A DNA stretch of 64,000 nt, taken from the NCBI GenBank assembly GCA_024509875.1, contig JAMPIV010000305.1:496001-560000 (forward strand), given 5' to 3'. This stretch comes from Oreohelix idahoensis (Eukaryota > Mollusca > Gastropoda > Stylommatophora > Oreohelicidae). This document shows, one piece after another, positions 21,867 through 31,939 of the stretch. The notes beneath the pieces were generated by a model that did no database searches, had not been told where the DNA came from, and saw nothing but the letters and a program-made list of their open reading frames with translations. Position 1 is the first letter of the stretch. Each line of letters begins with the position of its first letter. Made by a program: the position numbers and the translations under genes.

Positions 21867-23397
21867 GATGTCTAAAATGTGAGTACAGAACCTGAAATAA
21901 TTAATTATCTTATTTCAATCTTAATAGCAACAAGACTTAATAAAGTGCTTGTATAATCTCTATGTTTACCCAATCTCTGTGGGAAACAAGACTTGACACC
22001 AACTTGTATTATCAAATGTATAATAATATCACAAGTCACCTCTTAATTATCAGTGCACTACCCAAATCAGTGCATAACCATCAGTTATTTATCATAACTG
22101 CACTACAATAGTGCATAAGCAAAAAACCACCAGTTAGTTATGATAAGTGCACTATAGACCAATAGTGCATGAGCATATATGTAACAATAGTGAAAGCTAA
22201 CTATGCAAGAACTATGCAAACAATAACAAGACAATGTAAACAATAACAAAGGTCACCAACAATGTAAACAATAACAAAGATCAAAGTCAATGTAAACAAC
22301 AACAAAGATCAAAGTCAATGTAAACAATAACAAAGATCAGAGTCAATGTAAACAATAACAAAGATCAAACAATACGAAAACATTCGCATAAGTCAAATAA
22401 ATAAACAGCGAAACTAAAAAGAAATGTGATGACAAAATGCGAAGATATGACAAACAAATGACGCTACAGTGTATACACAAAAATATACGTAAAGAACTGA
22501 ATAATAGAAAAGGGGAGACCTACAAATACAAACCATCGAAATCGAAACTAAAAAACAGAAAGAAAGAGAGAAAAGAAAAAGAAAAAAAAATATACAAGAA
22601 ACAAAAATAAAGCACAACTCGTCACAACTAAACAGATATAGCAACGATTGTCGCTAGCAAATTTCACAGTAGGAAATTCGCACAGTCCCTAACGAAAACG
22701 CTAACAGTAGAACCTCTGTGACGTGGTATCTTCTACTGAAAGACACCGCCCAACCGAGAAAACCCGCTGAAATATAAACATATAAATATACAAATACAAA
22801 TAACATATAACATGTAACAAACAGCAACAAGTGTGAAAGAATACAGAAGGCTCAGCTAGAACATAAGGGCACAGTTCACAAACAAAACAGGCCACTTAAC
22901 TTCTATGTATCCACAACGTCAGCACAGTTCAGAACAGGATGTGATCAGCATTCTTAGGACAATGATCCAACGTTGATCCATATCTGCTCTCGTAAACTGC
23001 CATGACGAAGGAAATGAGCTTCTAACAGGAAACAGCTTCTGAACTTGACCTTCTGAATTCTACAAATTGACTTGAGCACTTGACCTTCTGAATCTGCAAC
23101 AGTACCTCTGAGACCGGAACAGTTGTTACGGCACTTGTCCTTCTTCTTAACAGATCAGGAAATCCATTCGCTCGGTACTTGTCCTTCTAGTTGTAGACAA
23201 ACTTCAATACTGCCGAGCAGCGCCGGGTAGTTTCAAAATATCAACAACTGTCAGTAATGCCGCGTCTTTCAAAAAAATTTCATCAAAGGTGATGAATAGA
23301 AACTGCAACGTTGTCTTGTAGTCTGCTGATGATGTCTGGGTTTGTTGACCCCCTTGATAGCTGGTATCAGAGTAAACCAACATATGGCCACCAAAAA
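21867..23397 (-). other. element B long 5' leader
   Basis: About 1.5 kb between the 5' LTR and gag. From 22000 to 22200 there are repeated motifs around 'agtgca(c/t)', in partly inverted orientation. A tandem array follows at 22230-22370. Near 23040-23230 the phrase 'cttgtccttct/cttgaccttct' recurs. No ORF of clear origin. The primer-binding site is expected just inside 23397; the minus strand reads TTTTTGGTGGCCATATG there, which I could not assign to a tRNA. Confidence 0.6.
22230..22370. repeat. ~30-bp tandem repeat in the element B leader
   Basis: About five units of the form 'caatgtaaacaataacaaag' plus 'atcaaagt' (variants 'gtcacca', 'atcagagt') follow each other with few changes. The array lies in the leader RNA between primer-binding site and gag, where packaging or translation signals are usual. 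Confidence 0.85.
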
Positions 23398-24742
23398 TGA
23401 TAAGGGTGGATTTGAGCTGAAATGATAACTTGCCACCCCTATCGACACCTGGTATTAAAGTGCAAGATGTAGGTGTCTTCTCTGATTTAGAATGTTGCTG
23501 TGTGTGTTGCAGTAGAACAGTTCACAGGGTACACCACAGGCAACATGACGTGTAGAGTCATAGAAATGGTAACTTCGCTTTAGTTTTATACCATTTATTG
23601 CACGCCACAAAACAGTCATGATATTTATGTCATCATCAGCATAGTATAACGAATGCAGCATTCAAAATCATATTAACTGATAGTCATGTAGGATTCAATA
23701 CTCAATAGTTGTATGGTAAACAGATATCATAAAGTTCTGGTTCGTGAAGCTTTATAAATAATATATATAACTTCTGCAACAGTGTCAGCTGCAGATCTTC
23801 AATGTTCATAGACAATAATAATTATTCCCTTCCTGATGCTAGCAGATCAGATGTATACAATAAGTCCGTTTACTGTCTGCACGTGAATAGCATACATGGA
23901 TTACAGGTCAGCTCGACCTTTATAACCTTCCTAAGTCTAACCATCTGACTTGGACGTGATCTCTGATATAACGAATCCTGGAACACAGACAATAGTCTTG
24001 TTGGTCTAGAGCGACCCATATATATATAACTAGTTCAGGTATAAAGATACCGGTGACTTAATCCTAGTCAAAGTACCTCTCCATTTTGAATCACACAGGC
24101 GAGCAAAAAGGCGACAAAATGACGAACCTCTAGATGATAGCATAAAGTTCGATACAAGAGGAATTACCTTATTTCGGAAAATCAACCATGAACATATGCC
24201 TCCAGGCAGGCTTGAATAATACTGGGAAATAGTCTAGTTAGCTAACTAACTCACAAAGACAATGTATTTCCCTCAGAAAATCACAAGACGCAGGTCGCGT
24301 CTGCTCGCTACTTAGACCATTTCTAAACTGCCCGAGCTGGGCGGAACAACAAACGAAAACCAAGTCGAGACATGCGCAGAGCGACAATCTCTGAGTCGCC
24401 GTTCACAATAAGACGATTCTAAGAACATTCGAGATAAAAGTCTTACACAGTGGCGCCTTTTATGGTCATGAACAGAAGCGTTAAGAAAGGTTTCAGGCAT
24501 CTACAACAGTTGACTGATACTACCAAATAAGGAGATATGGTCACGCTTCGTTCAAGAAATTATAGACCGAACGTGTCTCTATACAAGAGAAGGCAAACTC
24601 CTAAAAAATTGTAGTCTCGATAACTCGGATTATGTCCCTTTGACTGTAAAAAACATAATACACACTTCAGTCAAAAAATGATCATACATACGAAAAATGA
24701 TCATACAAAGGCTTTGAAAAAAGTAATTATTTGTGCGTAACA
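23398..24742 (-). repeat. element B 5' LTR
   Basis: 1345-bp copy of 14863-16205, with TG...CA ends and CCCAG following at 24743. A candidate TATA stretch (TTATATATATA on the minus strand) lies near 24015-24030, about 720 bp into the LTR in the direction of transcription. Confidence 0.92.
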
Positions 24743-27003
24743 CCCAGTCTTAGAAATAAGCACTGGTGTATGGCTATCATAGAAATAGTCAGACTGTGAA
24801 AACCCTGGCCAGTTGGTAAGAAGTTGTACCAGGATTTAAGGCGTCTCCTCCCTATGACTATCTTATGATTACTTATATTCTAGGGGATAAGTAAAATGAA
24901 CATTCACTGAAACCACAAATGGAAGAAGTGAATAAATCCTCAGGTACAGTTAAAATAGTTTAATAATTACACTAATATTCTATTTCTACTAGTTGGAAAA
25001 GAGCATATACATATATATAAAAGTATTCACACAATTACTATTATTGTCTGTTTAGAATTCAAGATCTTGAATATTAAAGTTACTGCAATCTGCAATCACT
25101 GTCTTTAGTCTCTTGACTTTCCAATTAATTGTCATCAGTTGACTGAACTATGGATTTTCACTATTAGCTGTTTTATATATATATATTGTGGTGGTCAGTG
25201 TCCTAAGTGACACTTATCTGACTCTTGATCCTGCTGACACGGACTGTCCGTTGCATACATCAGTATCGGTAGACCCAGCACTAGGGATGCCGAAGACCAG
25301 TTGAAGTTCACTCTTTGGGGTCCTGCACGTTTGTGGGATTGCCTCTGATGAACAACACAGGTTTCTGATACTGAACAGTCTGGTTTGAGTTATTTCATGG
25401 AACCTGAAACATCATAACAGCCTTGGCTAGTATCTGGCTAGACTTGTAGCTGACTAGCACAGATGTCAGACCAGTCAGTCATCAGATGTCACCGTTATAC
25501 AATCATAGTAAGTAAGGACATCATTTCAGTGATATAGCATTAATATTTACATTTCAATTAAGTGTAACTGACTAGCACATAAGTCAGACTAGTCACTCAT
25601 CAGGTGTCAAAGTTATACAGTCATAGCAAGTAACATCATTTCAATGATCCAGAATTAATATTAACATTATCAGTAATAAACATCATCTGGTTGATTCTGC
25701 TCCTATACATCCTTTCATATTCTATAACTTGATCTTCCCAAATCACATCAGGTACAAATTCAAATACTAATGCCATTCTTAGCATCTACACAAAATTAAT
25801 ACACAAATAGATAAAGTGAGTGCCCGACTGACGAAACGATAGTGTTGCTTTCTTCAGTAGCACTATTACATAATTATTGAATTGAAACTGGCTGTGGAAC
25901 ACTCCATTTTACCAGCTGTAAATGGGCACTCAGTTGTGCGCTCGAACTAGGGAAGGAAAAGGCAGCGAGGAAGGGGACTAGTTACCTTAACCTCGTAAAC
26001 GCGGTATACCATTCATTTCCCTATGGCAATCTCTGGTCAGGGGACTGCCTTTATCTTCGTAAACGATAAAGCATTTAATATCGACGAGATACAGCATTTA
26101 ATATAATAAATATTTTCTATTTGGCTGTGGGACTAGTTTGAATACCTTTTAGTACAAACAACAATCATCCATAAAGCACATGTTTAAATCATATTCAAAA
26201 TAACAATACATTATATCAATGAATATTATACAGGCATATTTTGTGAACTCTACATATGAACCTGAAATAAAAGAAAAATTATTATACACGGTAGTTATTC
26301 TAATTTCGCTTACCCTCAGACTCCAGATACTGACTGAAACTTATGGCGATTCGCTCACACTTCAGGTAGATGTAGCGTAGTGGCGATTATCTGCCGTCCG
26401 TCCGTCTGTCTCAAACCTCTTTCGATGTGTGTTTCTTCCAGTTTTACCGATACGCTTATATACGCATAGCGCGAGCGTATCGGAGGGTACTGACGTCACA
26501 TCTTAGAACTAGGCCTGAAAAATCTTTCCCGAACAGCGATTTCAGCCAATCTGTGCGTCGACTGAAATTTTGCCTTTCTCATTCTCAGCATATATAATAT
26601 CCATATTGTTCCATCTTATCTTGTTTTATACAGTTGATAAATCTCTACCTTCCTATCCATGTAATTTCCCAAACTGTTATTTGTTGATTTTAATATTTAG
26701 TACAGAAGTGGGTTTACCAGCTGTTAGCGTAACTGTGGGCAGCCGTAATACGCATATATTCCCGTAAATGATAATTTCCTACCGTTTCTTCTTTTATACA
26801 GTTATACATAATCCTTTCCTGACCACAATGTGAAATCCTTTTCATAATGGTTCCCTTCTGCTTTTATATATCCTTGGCGATTTCCTCTGTCTGATACACA
26901 TTTCGCTGATATGCCGCCATTTTGAAAGCGGTCAATCGATCGTTGACGGGTTTATAAATCTACATGAACACGTTTGCAATGACTTGAAACTAATTTTGCG
27001 ACA
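24743..27003 (-). repeat. element A 5' LTR, main part
   Basis: Continuation of the right LTR after element B (the first five bases are the CCCAG duplication), ending ...GCGACA at 27003 before the GTAAC duplication. It holds the uninterrupted version of the LINE target near 26424-26440 and the promoter described separately. Confidence 0.92.
26455..26498 (-). promoter_or_regulatory. element A LTR core promoter (CRE, hairpin, TATA)
   Basis: On the minus strand, a perfect CRE/ATF palindrome TGACGTCA (26491-26498) lies 28 bp upstream of TATATAAG (26455-26462). The TATA box sits in the loop of a 9-bp inverted repeat, CCGATACGC/GCGTATCGG. Transcription would begin near 26425-26432, giving a U3 of about 570 bp and a very long R-U5 of about 1.8 kb. 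The same arrangement is in the left LTR (CRE 11613-11620, TATA 11577-11584). Confidence 0.7.
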
Positions 27004-27008
27004 GTAAC

Positions 27009-27957
27009 TACAATTTCCCTCTAAATCTTTAGTTAGAGCCATTTTTCCATGATTCGCCTCCACACAATGATTAAGTCCTGTATAAATACTAAGTAATAGC
27101 CCAAACAATCCAGTAAAACAATCGCTTTCATCCTTCCTTACGTTCCTGGTGTGTGTGCCATTCCATCAAGAAATAATTCTGTAAATGCTTTTCTAATCCT
27201 ATAGACACACTTTTGCCACCATTCTCAATTATTTTGAATATAAGCAGGCTGTTAAGTCCTCCAGAAATTTACACAGTAGTTCAAAACACATCTACACATT
27301 TCCTAACACATACTGTCATTAATCAATAGAACTACTTATATTTATATACATATATATATATACATCAGATTACCAAGCAGTTTAAGCATTAAATTTCATT
27401 TGTGATTCATAATAAATAATTTCATCTCTTGATGTACTACAACAAAAAATCAAATGTGTTTTTGAATGTCAATTTTTAACGTTTCATGTTGGGGTTGTTC
27501 CAACTAAAGATTTTCTACACTCATTATTCAGACATTTTTTTCTGGTTTAATTTTAAGAGATAATGGTTAATGTTTCTTTGCTTTATTTTAAAGGTGATCT
27601 TTGATTTGCCGTGGAAAATTAGTTTTTAATGTTTAGACTTTCGATTCTTACCATTAAAAATAACAGAATCACAAATTACGAAATTTAAGTCAACAACGAA
27701 ATTGTTTCAGGCAATATTTTCAAAGGAATTAAAACAAAATAATGAATTTGGATTGGACAATTACAATATGGATTTTTTAACCCTGTATGTAAAATAAAAA
27801 TTGGTTTAAAAATTGATTCTTTTCTGTGGTGCTCCTTACTACCTTAGCTCTATTCAAAACGCGCTCAAATGATTGCTTGCTCTTTTGAATACGCCCTTCT
27901 TTGAAGGCAACTCGCGCCCGATTTAACATTATGAAGAACAAATATTAGAATTAAATG
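27009..27957. other. AT-rich non-coding spacer
   Basis: No gene or recognisable element. A TA-rich tract lies near 27345-27365. It separates the GTAAC duplication of element A from the TTTTAAAC duplication of the outer hAT and may be genuine host spacer. Confidence 0.5.
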
Positions 27958-28161
27958 TTTTAAACCAGCGGTTTTCAACCTTTTTGAGTCCATGGCTCCA
28001 GGGCCGGATTAAGCTGGTGCGGGGCCTGTAGCATATGTTAAGAAAGGGGCCCTATATAAAAAAAAACCAATAAAACAACACAAATATATTTGAACACATA
28101 CATTTTTAATTTGTATAGTAATTATCATTATCAAAAGTAACAACACAGTCAACATTATTGT

Positions 28162-30693
28162 TTAAATATTAATGTTTCTACATTTAGCATGAGCAAATTT
28201 GTTGATGATATAGGACGTATCAATTTCACGCAGAAGTTTATGTTCAATGCTCATTAGTGTGAGATTGTTCAATCTCTTTTGACCCATGGTGCTCCTTAGT
28301 TCATTTTTAATAAGTTTCAGTTTTGAAAATGATCGTTCTCCACTGCAGTTGGTTACCATTAGTGACAAATAGATGCGCAAGGCGATTTCTACATTTGGAA
28401 AACAAGACTCCAAAGAATTGTCAATTATCAAACGGTAAAACTGTAACTCTACAAGGTCTAGAGTAGTGCCAATATGAGAAGCAAGATCAGTTTTCAGCAG
28501 TTCTGTAAACTGCACAAGTTCTTCACAAAGACTTTCTTCCAGATCTTCCGGATATGATTTAATAAGATTCGATGATCTCGTTACCACCTCTTCAGGTGTA
28601 AACGACTGTAACTGACGAAGGAATCCAAATACATCATTCAACTTTTGATAAGCTTTCTGGCGTTTTGACAAGGCAGAGAGCAAGCTATCAATAAGGACAA
28701 GAAATGTTCGGCTTTTAAACTGCTGAGAAGGCGTTTGAGATTCAACAAGTGGATCAAGTGTGCTGGAACCACTGAAATCATCATACTCTCGATTTCGTTT
28801 GTGTTTTCTTCGAGTTTGTTCTTGATAATGTTCACACTCAGTCAGATCCTTGGCCTTTTGCTCTATGTCTGCAAAAGTAGACCGCATAGCTTGAATATAC
28901 CCCCGCAGGGATTCATAGAGTGCACAAGCTGTATTCAAATCTTGGTCAGAAGATTGCAAAGAAGCACTGGTCATTTGAAAACGCTGTAATACTTGATCCC
29001 ACAGTATGATCATTATTCCTGTTTCTAACTTCATCATGGTTGAAAGTAGACCACGAGCCTGTTGACGACACTCTGCCTTCTGATCATTGTTATCTGAAAT
29101 ATCATCCAAGACTTGTTTTATTGCAGAAAAGCTGTGTAAAAGTGCTTTTGTTGCATCTGCCCGAGCGGACCACCTGGTTTCTGACAGTCTTTTCACAAAG
29201 GGCAAATGGGACTTATTATGAGTACCGCCAGCACATAATGCAGTAGAAAGGAGACCCCACCGGTAGGTAGAAGCAGAAAAGAAGGTGTACAGACTTTCAA
29301 CAAATCCAAAGAAAATGACTGCTTCTTGACAACCTTCAGCAGCACATTTTCCAACCAAATTTAGTGAATATGCAAAACACGGAATGTAATACGCAAACTT
29401 ATTCATCTCTTTAATTCGTGCTTGTAATCCTATAAACTTGCCACTCATGTTGCTGGCGTTGTCATAACTTTGACCACGGCAGTCTTTAATATCAATGTCA
29501 TTTGCCTTTAAAAAATTAAGTAGACTTTTAGTAAGCTGTTCAGCACTATGACCTTCCATATCCAAAAATGTCACAAATCTTTCAACTGGTCCAGATGACA
29601 AAACATAGCGCAGAGTCAAAGTCAGCTGGTCCATATTAGATATATCTGGAGTAGAATCTAATGAAACGGAATAATACTTGTATTTCTTCACTTCACAGAG
29701 AATGTGATCCAGTATGCTGGATCCAATCAGATTGATGAATTCCTCACACGTTGTTTTAGATAGATATGATGTATGTCCAAATCCTTTGTTTGCATGAGTA
29801 CTTATATGCTCTGCCAGAAAAGGGTCAAACTTGGCCAGTAATTCTAACAACCCTAAGTAATTCCCGTTATAAGGGGACCCAACAATTTCATCACTGCCAC
29901 GAAATGAAAGGCCTCGTTCTGCTAAAAACTTCACAACTTCAATTATTCGTTCTAGAAGTTTGTGCCAATACTTTTCTTGAATGTCAGTTTGTTTCACAAG
30001 TTGGGAATCGACACGTTCACCTTTAATTTTACGCATCAACAGTGAAATTAAAGCTTGTCTATGTGAGGAGCTTTCTTCATGTCGACGCAATAGATTGCTT
30101 GCATTTTTCCAGTCATTAAACCCTTCCACAGTAAACTTTGATGAAGATTCTGAACTCATAAGCTTGCATGGGAAACAGAATAGGCGCCCTTTACTTTCTG
30201 AATAGCATAACCATTTTCTTGCATGTTGCTTGTTTGTAAGTTTATGAATATGTGTAAAATAAGACTTCTGACAGTATCGAGTTTTCTTTTCATACAATCG
30301 CACGGATGAAGAGAAGGCACTATCAACATGTTGACATTTTTCACTTCCCTTGGATATCCAATATTCACGCTCACAGTCATCTACATTGTTCGGCCAGTCA
30401 CCAATATCATTAGAGTACTTCTTCGTTTCACTTATTCTTTCACATTCAGACTCAGTGTATACTGGGTTTTGCTGTATGTTTTCTGCTGCACAGCCTGCAC
30501 TAGTAGTACTAGTTGTTCCTGTACTTCCAGTTTCAGCAGTAAGAGTACCACCACCATGAACATCAAAATATTCTGTCAGCTTACGTGTTTTTGATATCAC
30601 AAGTTGATCTCTTCTTTCTTTTTCTTCCTTCGCTTTACGTTTTTCACTTCCAGAAGCATAATTACGTCCAATATCTCTGTGTCTACTGCTCAT
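28162..30693 (-). CDS. hAT transposase, TTF zinc finger / ZMYM1-like, intact
   Basis: 843 codons from ATG with no internal stop. Domains: basic N-terminus; TTF-type zinc finger at roughly 150-225 (RKWLCYSESKGRLFCFPCKL ... HEESSSHRQA), which binds the transposon ends; RNase H-like catalytic core from about 290, with SLDSTPDISNMDQL carrying the first Asp and CRGQSYDNASNMSG the second; an inserted helical domain; and the hAT dimerisation tail near 770-830 (LMVTNCSGERSFSKLKLIKN). The product would cut and paste its own DNA in the nucleus. Length matches the family. It lies 150 bp from the left terminus. A domesticated ZMYM-type host gene is less likely because perfect terminal repeats and target duplication flank it. 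Confidence 0.93.
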   Translation of the reverse strand: MSSRHRDIGRNYASGSEKRKAKEEKERRDQLVISKTRKLTEYFDVHGGGTLTAETGSTGTTSTTSAGCAAENIQQNPVYTESECERISETKKYSNDIGDWPNNVDDCEREYWISKGSEKCQHVDSAFSSSVRLYEKKTRYCQKSYFTHIHKLTNKQHARKWLCYSESKGRLFCFPCKLMSSESSSKFTVEGFNDWKNASNLLRRHEESSSHRQALISLLMRKIKGERVDSQLVKQTDIQEKYWHKLLERIIEVVKFLAERGLSFRGSDEIVGSPYNGNYLGLLELLAKFDPFLAEHISTHANKGFGHTSYLSKTTCEEFINLIGSSILDHILCEVKKYKYYSVSLDSTPDISNMDQLTLTLRYVLSSGPVERFVTFLDMEGHSAEQLTKSLLNFLKANDIDIKDCRGQSYDNASNMSGKFIGLQARIKEMNKFAYYIPCFAYSLNLVGKCAAEGCQEAVIFFGFVESLYTFFSASTYRWGLLSTALCAGGTHNKSHLPFVKRLSETRWSARADATKALLHSFSAIKQVLDDISDNNDQKAECRQQARGLLSTMMKLETGIMIILWDQVLQRFQMTSASLQSSDQDLNTACALYESLRGYIQAMRSTFADIEQKAKDLTECEHYQEQTRRKHKRNREYDDFSGSSTLDPLVESQTPSQQFKSRTFLVLIDSLLSALSKRQKAYQKLNDVFGFLRQLQSFTPEEVVTRSSNLIKSYPEDLEESLCEELVQFTELLKTDLASHIGTTLDLVELQFYRLIIDNSLESCFPNVEIALRIYLSLMVTNCSGERSFSKLKLIKNELRSTMGQKRLNNLTLMSIEHKLLREIDTSYIINKFAHAKCRNINI

Positions 30694-31083
30694 TTCTTGA
30701 GTTTTCTAACCTTACAAATCAAGAAATTTTAATCAAGATCGAAAGAGAGTGCGAGCACGCCGTATGTCTCAATTAAAACAGGAAGTTTCCGTTTCCTAAA
30801 TTCTAGTTTTTATTGTTAATGCAAATTCATTTCACAAAGAACGAAACAAAATTAGAGGGGCAGTCACCTAAAGCCAAAAACGTGGCTTCCGTCCAAACGT
30901 GACCAAATTTTCAACGCCACTTAAATGGCTTCCGTCCGCAAACAGTTAAGATAAAAATAATGAAGAGTCACACTAAATCACCCTCTTATGCTCTTTCTCT
31001 CACAATTTCGTGACACCAAATGAAAAGGCGCTAAAGATGGCATAAATCACAAGATCATTGGTTTAACGCTCGTATTAGAAGAT
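30694..31083 (-). other. inner hAT 5' flank upstream of the transposase
   Basis: Promoter-proximal DNA of the hAT with no ORF. The CR1/Jockey-like LINE interrupts it at 31084, so sequence that once lay upstream of the gene is now displaced by 3.2 kb. Confidence 0.6.
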
Positions 31084-31293
31084 GAACGAACGAACGAACG
31101 AACGAACGAAATCTTTATTTCATCAGGGTAAAGAAATAGGCATAATTGCCTTTTTACATTTCTGCCCTGCAATACAATTTACATTGTGTTAAAAATTAAA
31201 ATATTAACAACTTCAGACAGGATCAATTAATAATATTATCACAATCAGAAACTTAGCTCAGACAAGTACATTTACTCATAGTCATTCACACAC

Positions 31294-31295
<2 letters not shown>

Positions 31296-31387
<92 letters not shown>
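31296..31387. repeat. (GA)n microsatellite
   Basis: About 92 bp of GA dinucleotides with one interruption (gagaaagag near 31336), within the LINE 3' UTR. Confidence 0.97.
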
Positions 31388-31389
<2 letters not shown>

Positions 31390-31495
31390 CAAGCTATAGA
31401 GCTACTTAATATAAAAAATTCAATTTAAAATAAAAATATTACAATGATAGTTAAATGCTCGTGGAAACGTTGAAATAACTGAAACAGAATTGTCG

Positions 31496-31930
31496 TTAAA
31501 TGTGTGTACAAGATTTCATGACATGTGAATGCAGATGTCTTTTGAATGTGGTGTAATTATCAGTTTTGACAGACTTGGGTAGAGAATTCCATGCTAAACC
31601 ACCTGCATAACTAAAACAACTTCGGAAGAGGTCAGTTCGAGGTTTTGCAAGGTCCAAAAGTAGGTCGCCACGTATAAAATATGAGCAGTATTTATATCGA
31701 AAGAACTTTTGCAAGTATGAAGGCGTTCTGCCGTGTAATATTTGATGCACAAATAGGAGATCTTGGAAAAAGAAGAATTTTTTAAGAGGAAGAACATTCA
31801 GCTGTGAAAATAGCTGAGCACTGGGAATGTTATCATTCAGGCAAACAAGTCGTAGCGCCCTTTTGTGTAGGGATTCTAGGCGTTTCAAAAATGACAAGCC
31901 ACAGCGACTCCAGATATTTGAGCAATAAGA
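31496..31930 (-). pseudogene. CR1/Jockey-type LINE ORF2 C-terminus, frameshifted
   Basis: Minus-strand frame with LESLHKRALRLVCLND, QLNVLPLKKFFFFQDLLFVH and LAWNSLPKSVK, the usual post-RT tail of these LINEs. It is separated from the main ORF by a frameshift near 31935. Confidence 0.8.
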
Positions 31931-31939
31931 AAGGTGACT

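Larger units (their letters stand above)
14863..24742 (-). mobile_element. LTR retrotransposon B (Ty3/gypsy, Gmr1-like), nested in the element A 5' LTR
   Basis: 9880 bp, flanked by the 5-bp duplication CCCAG (14858-14862 and 24743-24747), with TG...CA LTRs of 1343 bp (14863-16205) and 1345 bp (23398-24742). By eye the LTRs differ at about six substitutions and one 2-bp indel, near 99.5% identity, so the insertion is recent. Gag N-terminus and one long gag-pol frame lie on the minus strand. Pol order is protease, integrase, reverse transcriptase, RNase H. Coding is broken only by a TAG at 21438-21440 and a frameshift near 21350, so this is the most complete LTR element here. No envelope ORF is present. 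Confidence 0.95.
3068..27003 (-). mobile_element. LTR retrotransposon A (Ty3/gypsy, Gmr1-like, pol-deleted), with nested insertions
   Basis: The element is bounded by the 5-bp duplication GTAAC at 3063-3067 and 27004-27008 and begins TG and ends CA. Removing the nested LINE and LTR element leaves a left LTR of about 2364 bp, an internal region at 12126-14751, and a right LTR of about 2367 bp. The ORF is on the minus strand, so the right LTR is the 5' LTR. By eye the LTR copies differ at roughly a dozen substitutions plus small indels, indicating a recent insertion. A purine-rich stretch next to the left LTR (ATGGTGGAG on the minus strand near 12130) is the likely polypurine tract. Because reverse transcriptase is missing, A is a non-autonomous member. 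Confidence 0.93.

Noticed and set aside
23360..23373. TGGTATCAGAGT as a copia-type primer-binding site
   Set aside because: It lies on the plus strand, whereas element B is coded on the minus strand and its 5' LTR is at 23398-24742; the orientation is wrong.
28162..30693. Domesticated ZMYM-type host gene
   Set aside because: hAT terminal repeats and a matching 8-bp target duplication enclose the ORF, so it is a transposon copy.
31084..31110. GAAC repeats as a possible CRISPR or other array
   Set aside because: Four-base units without spacers, directly next to a poly(A) signal on the LINE strand: this is the LINE 3' tail.
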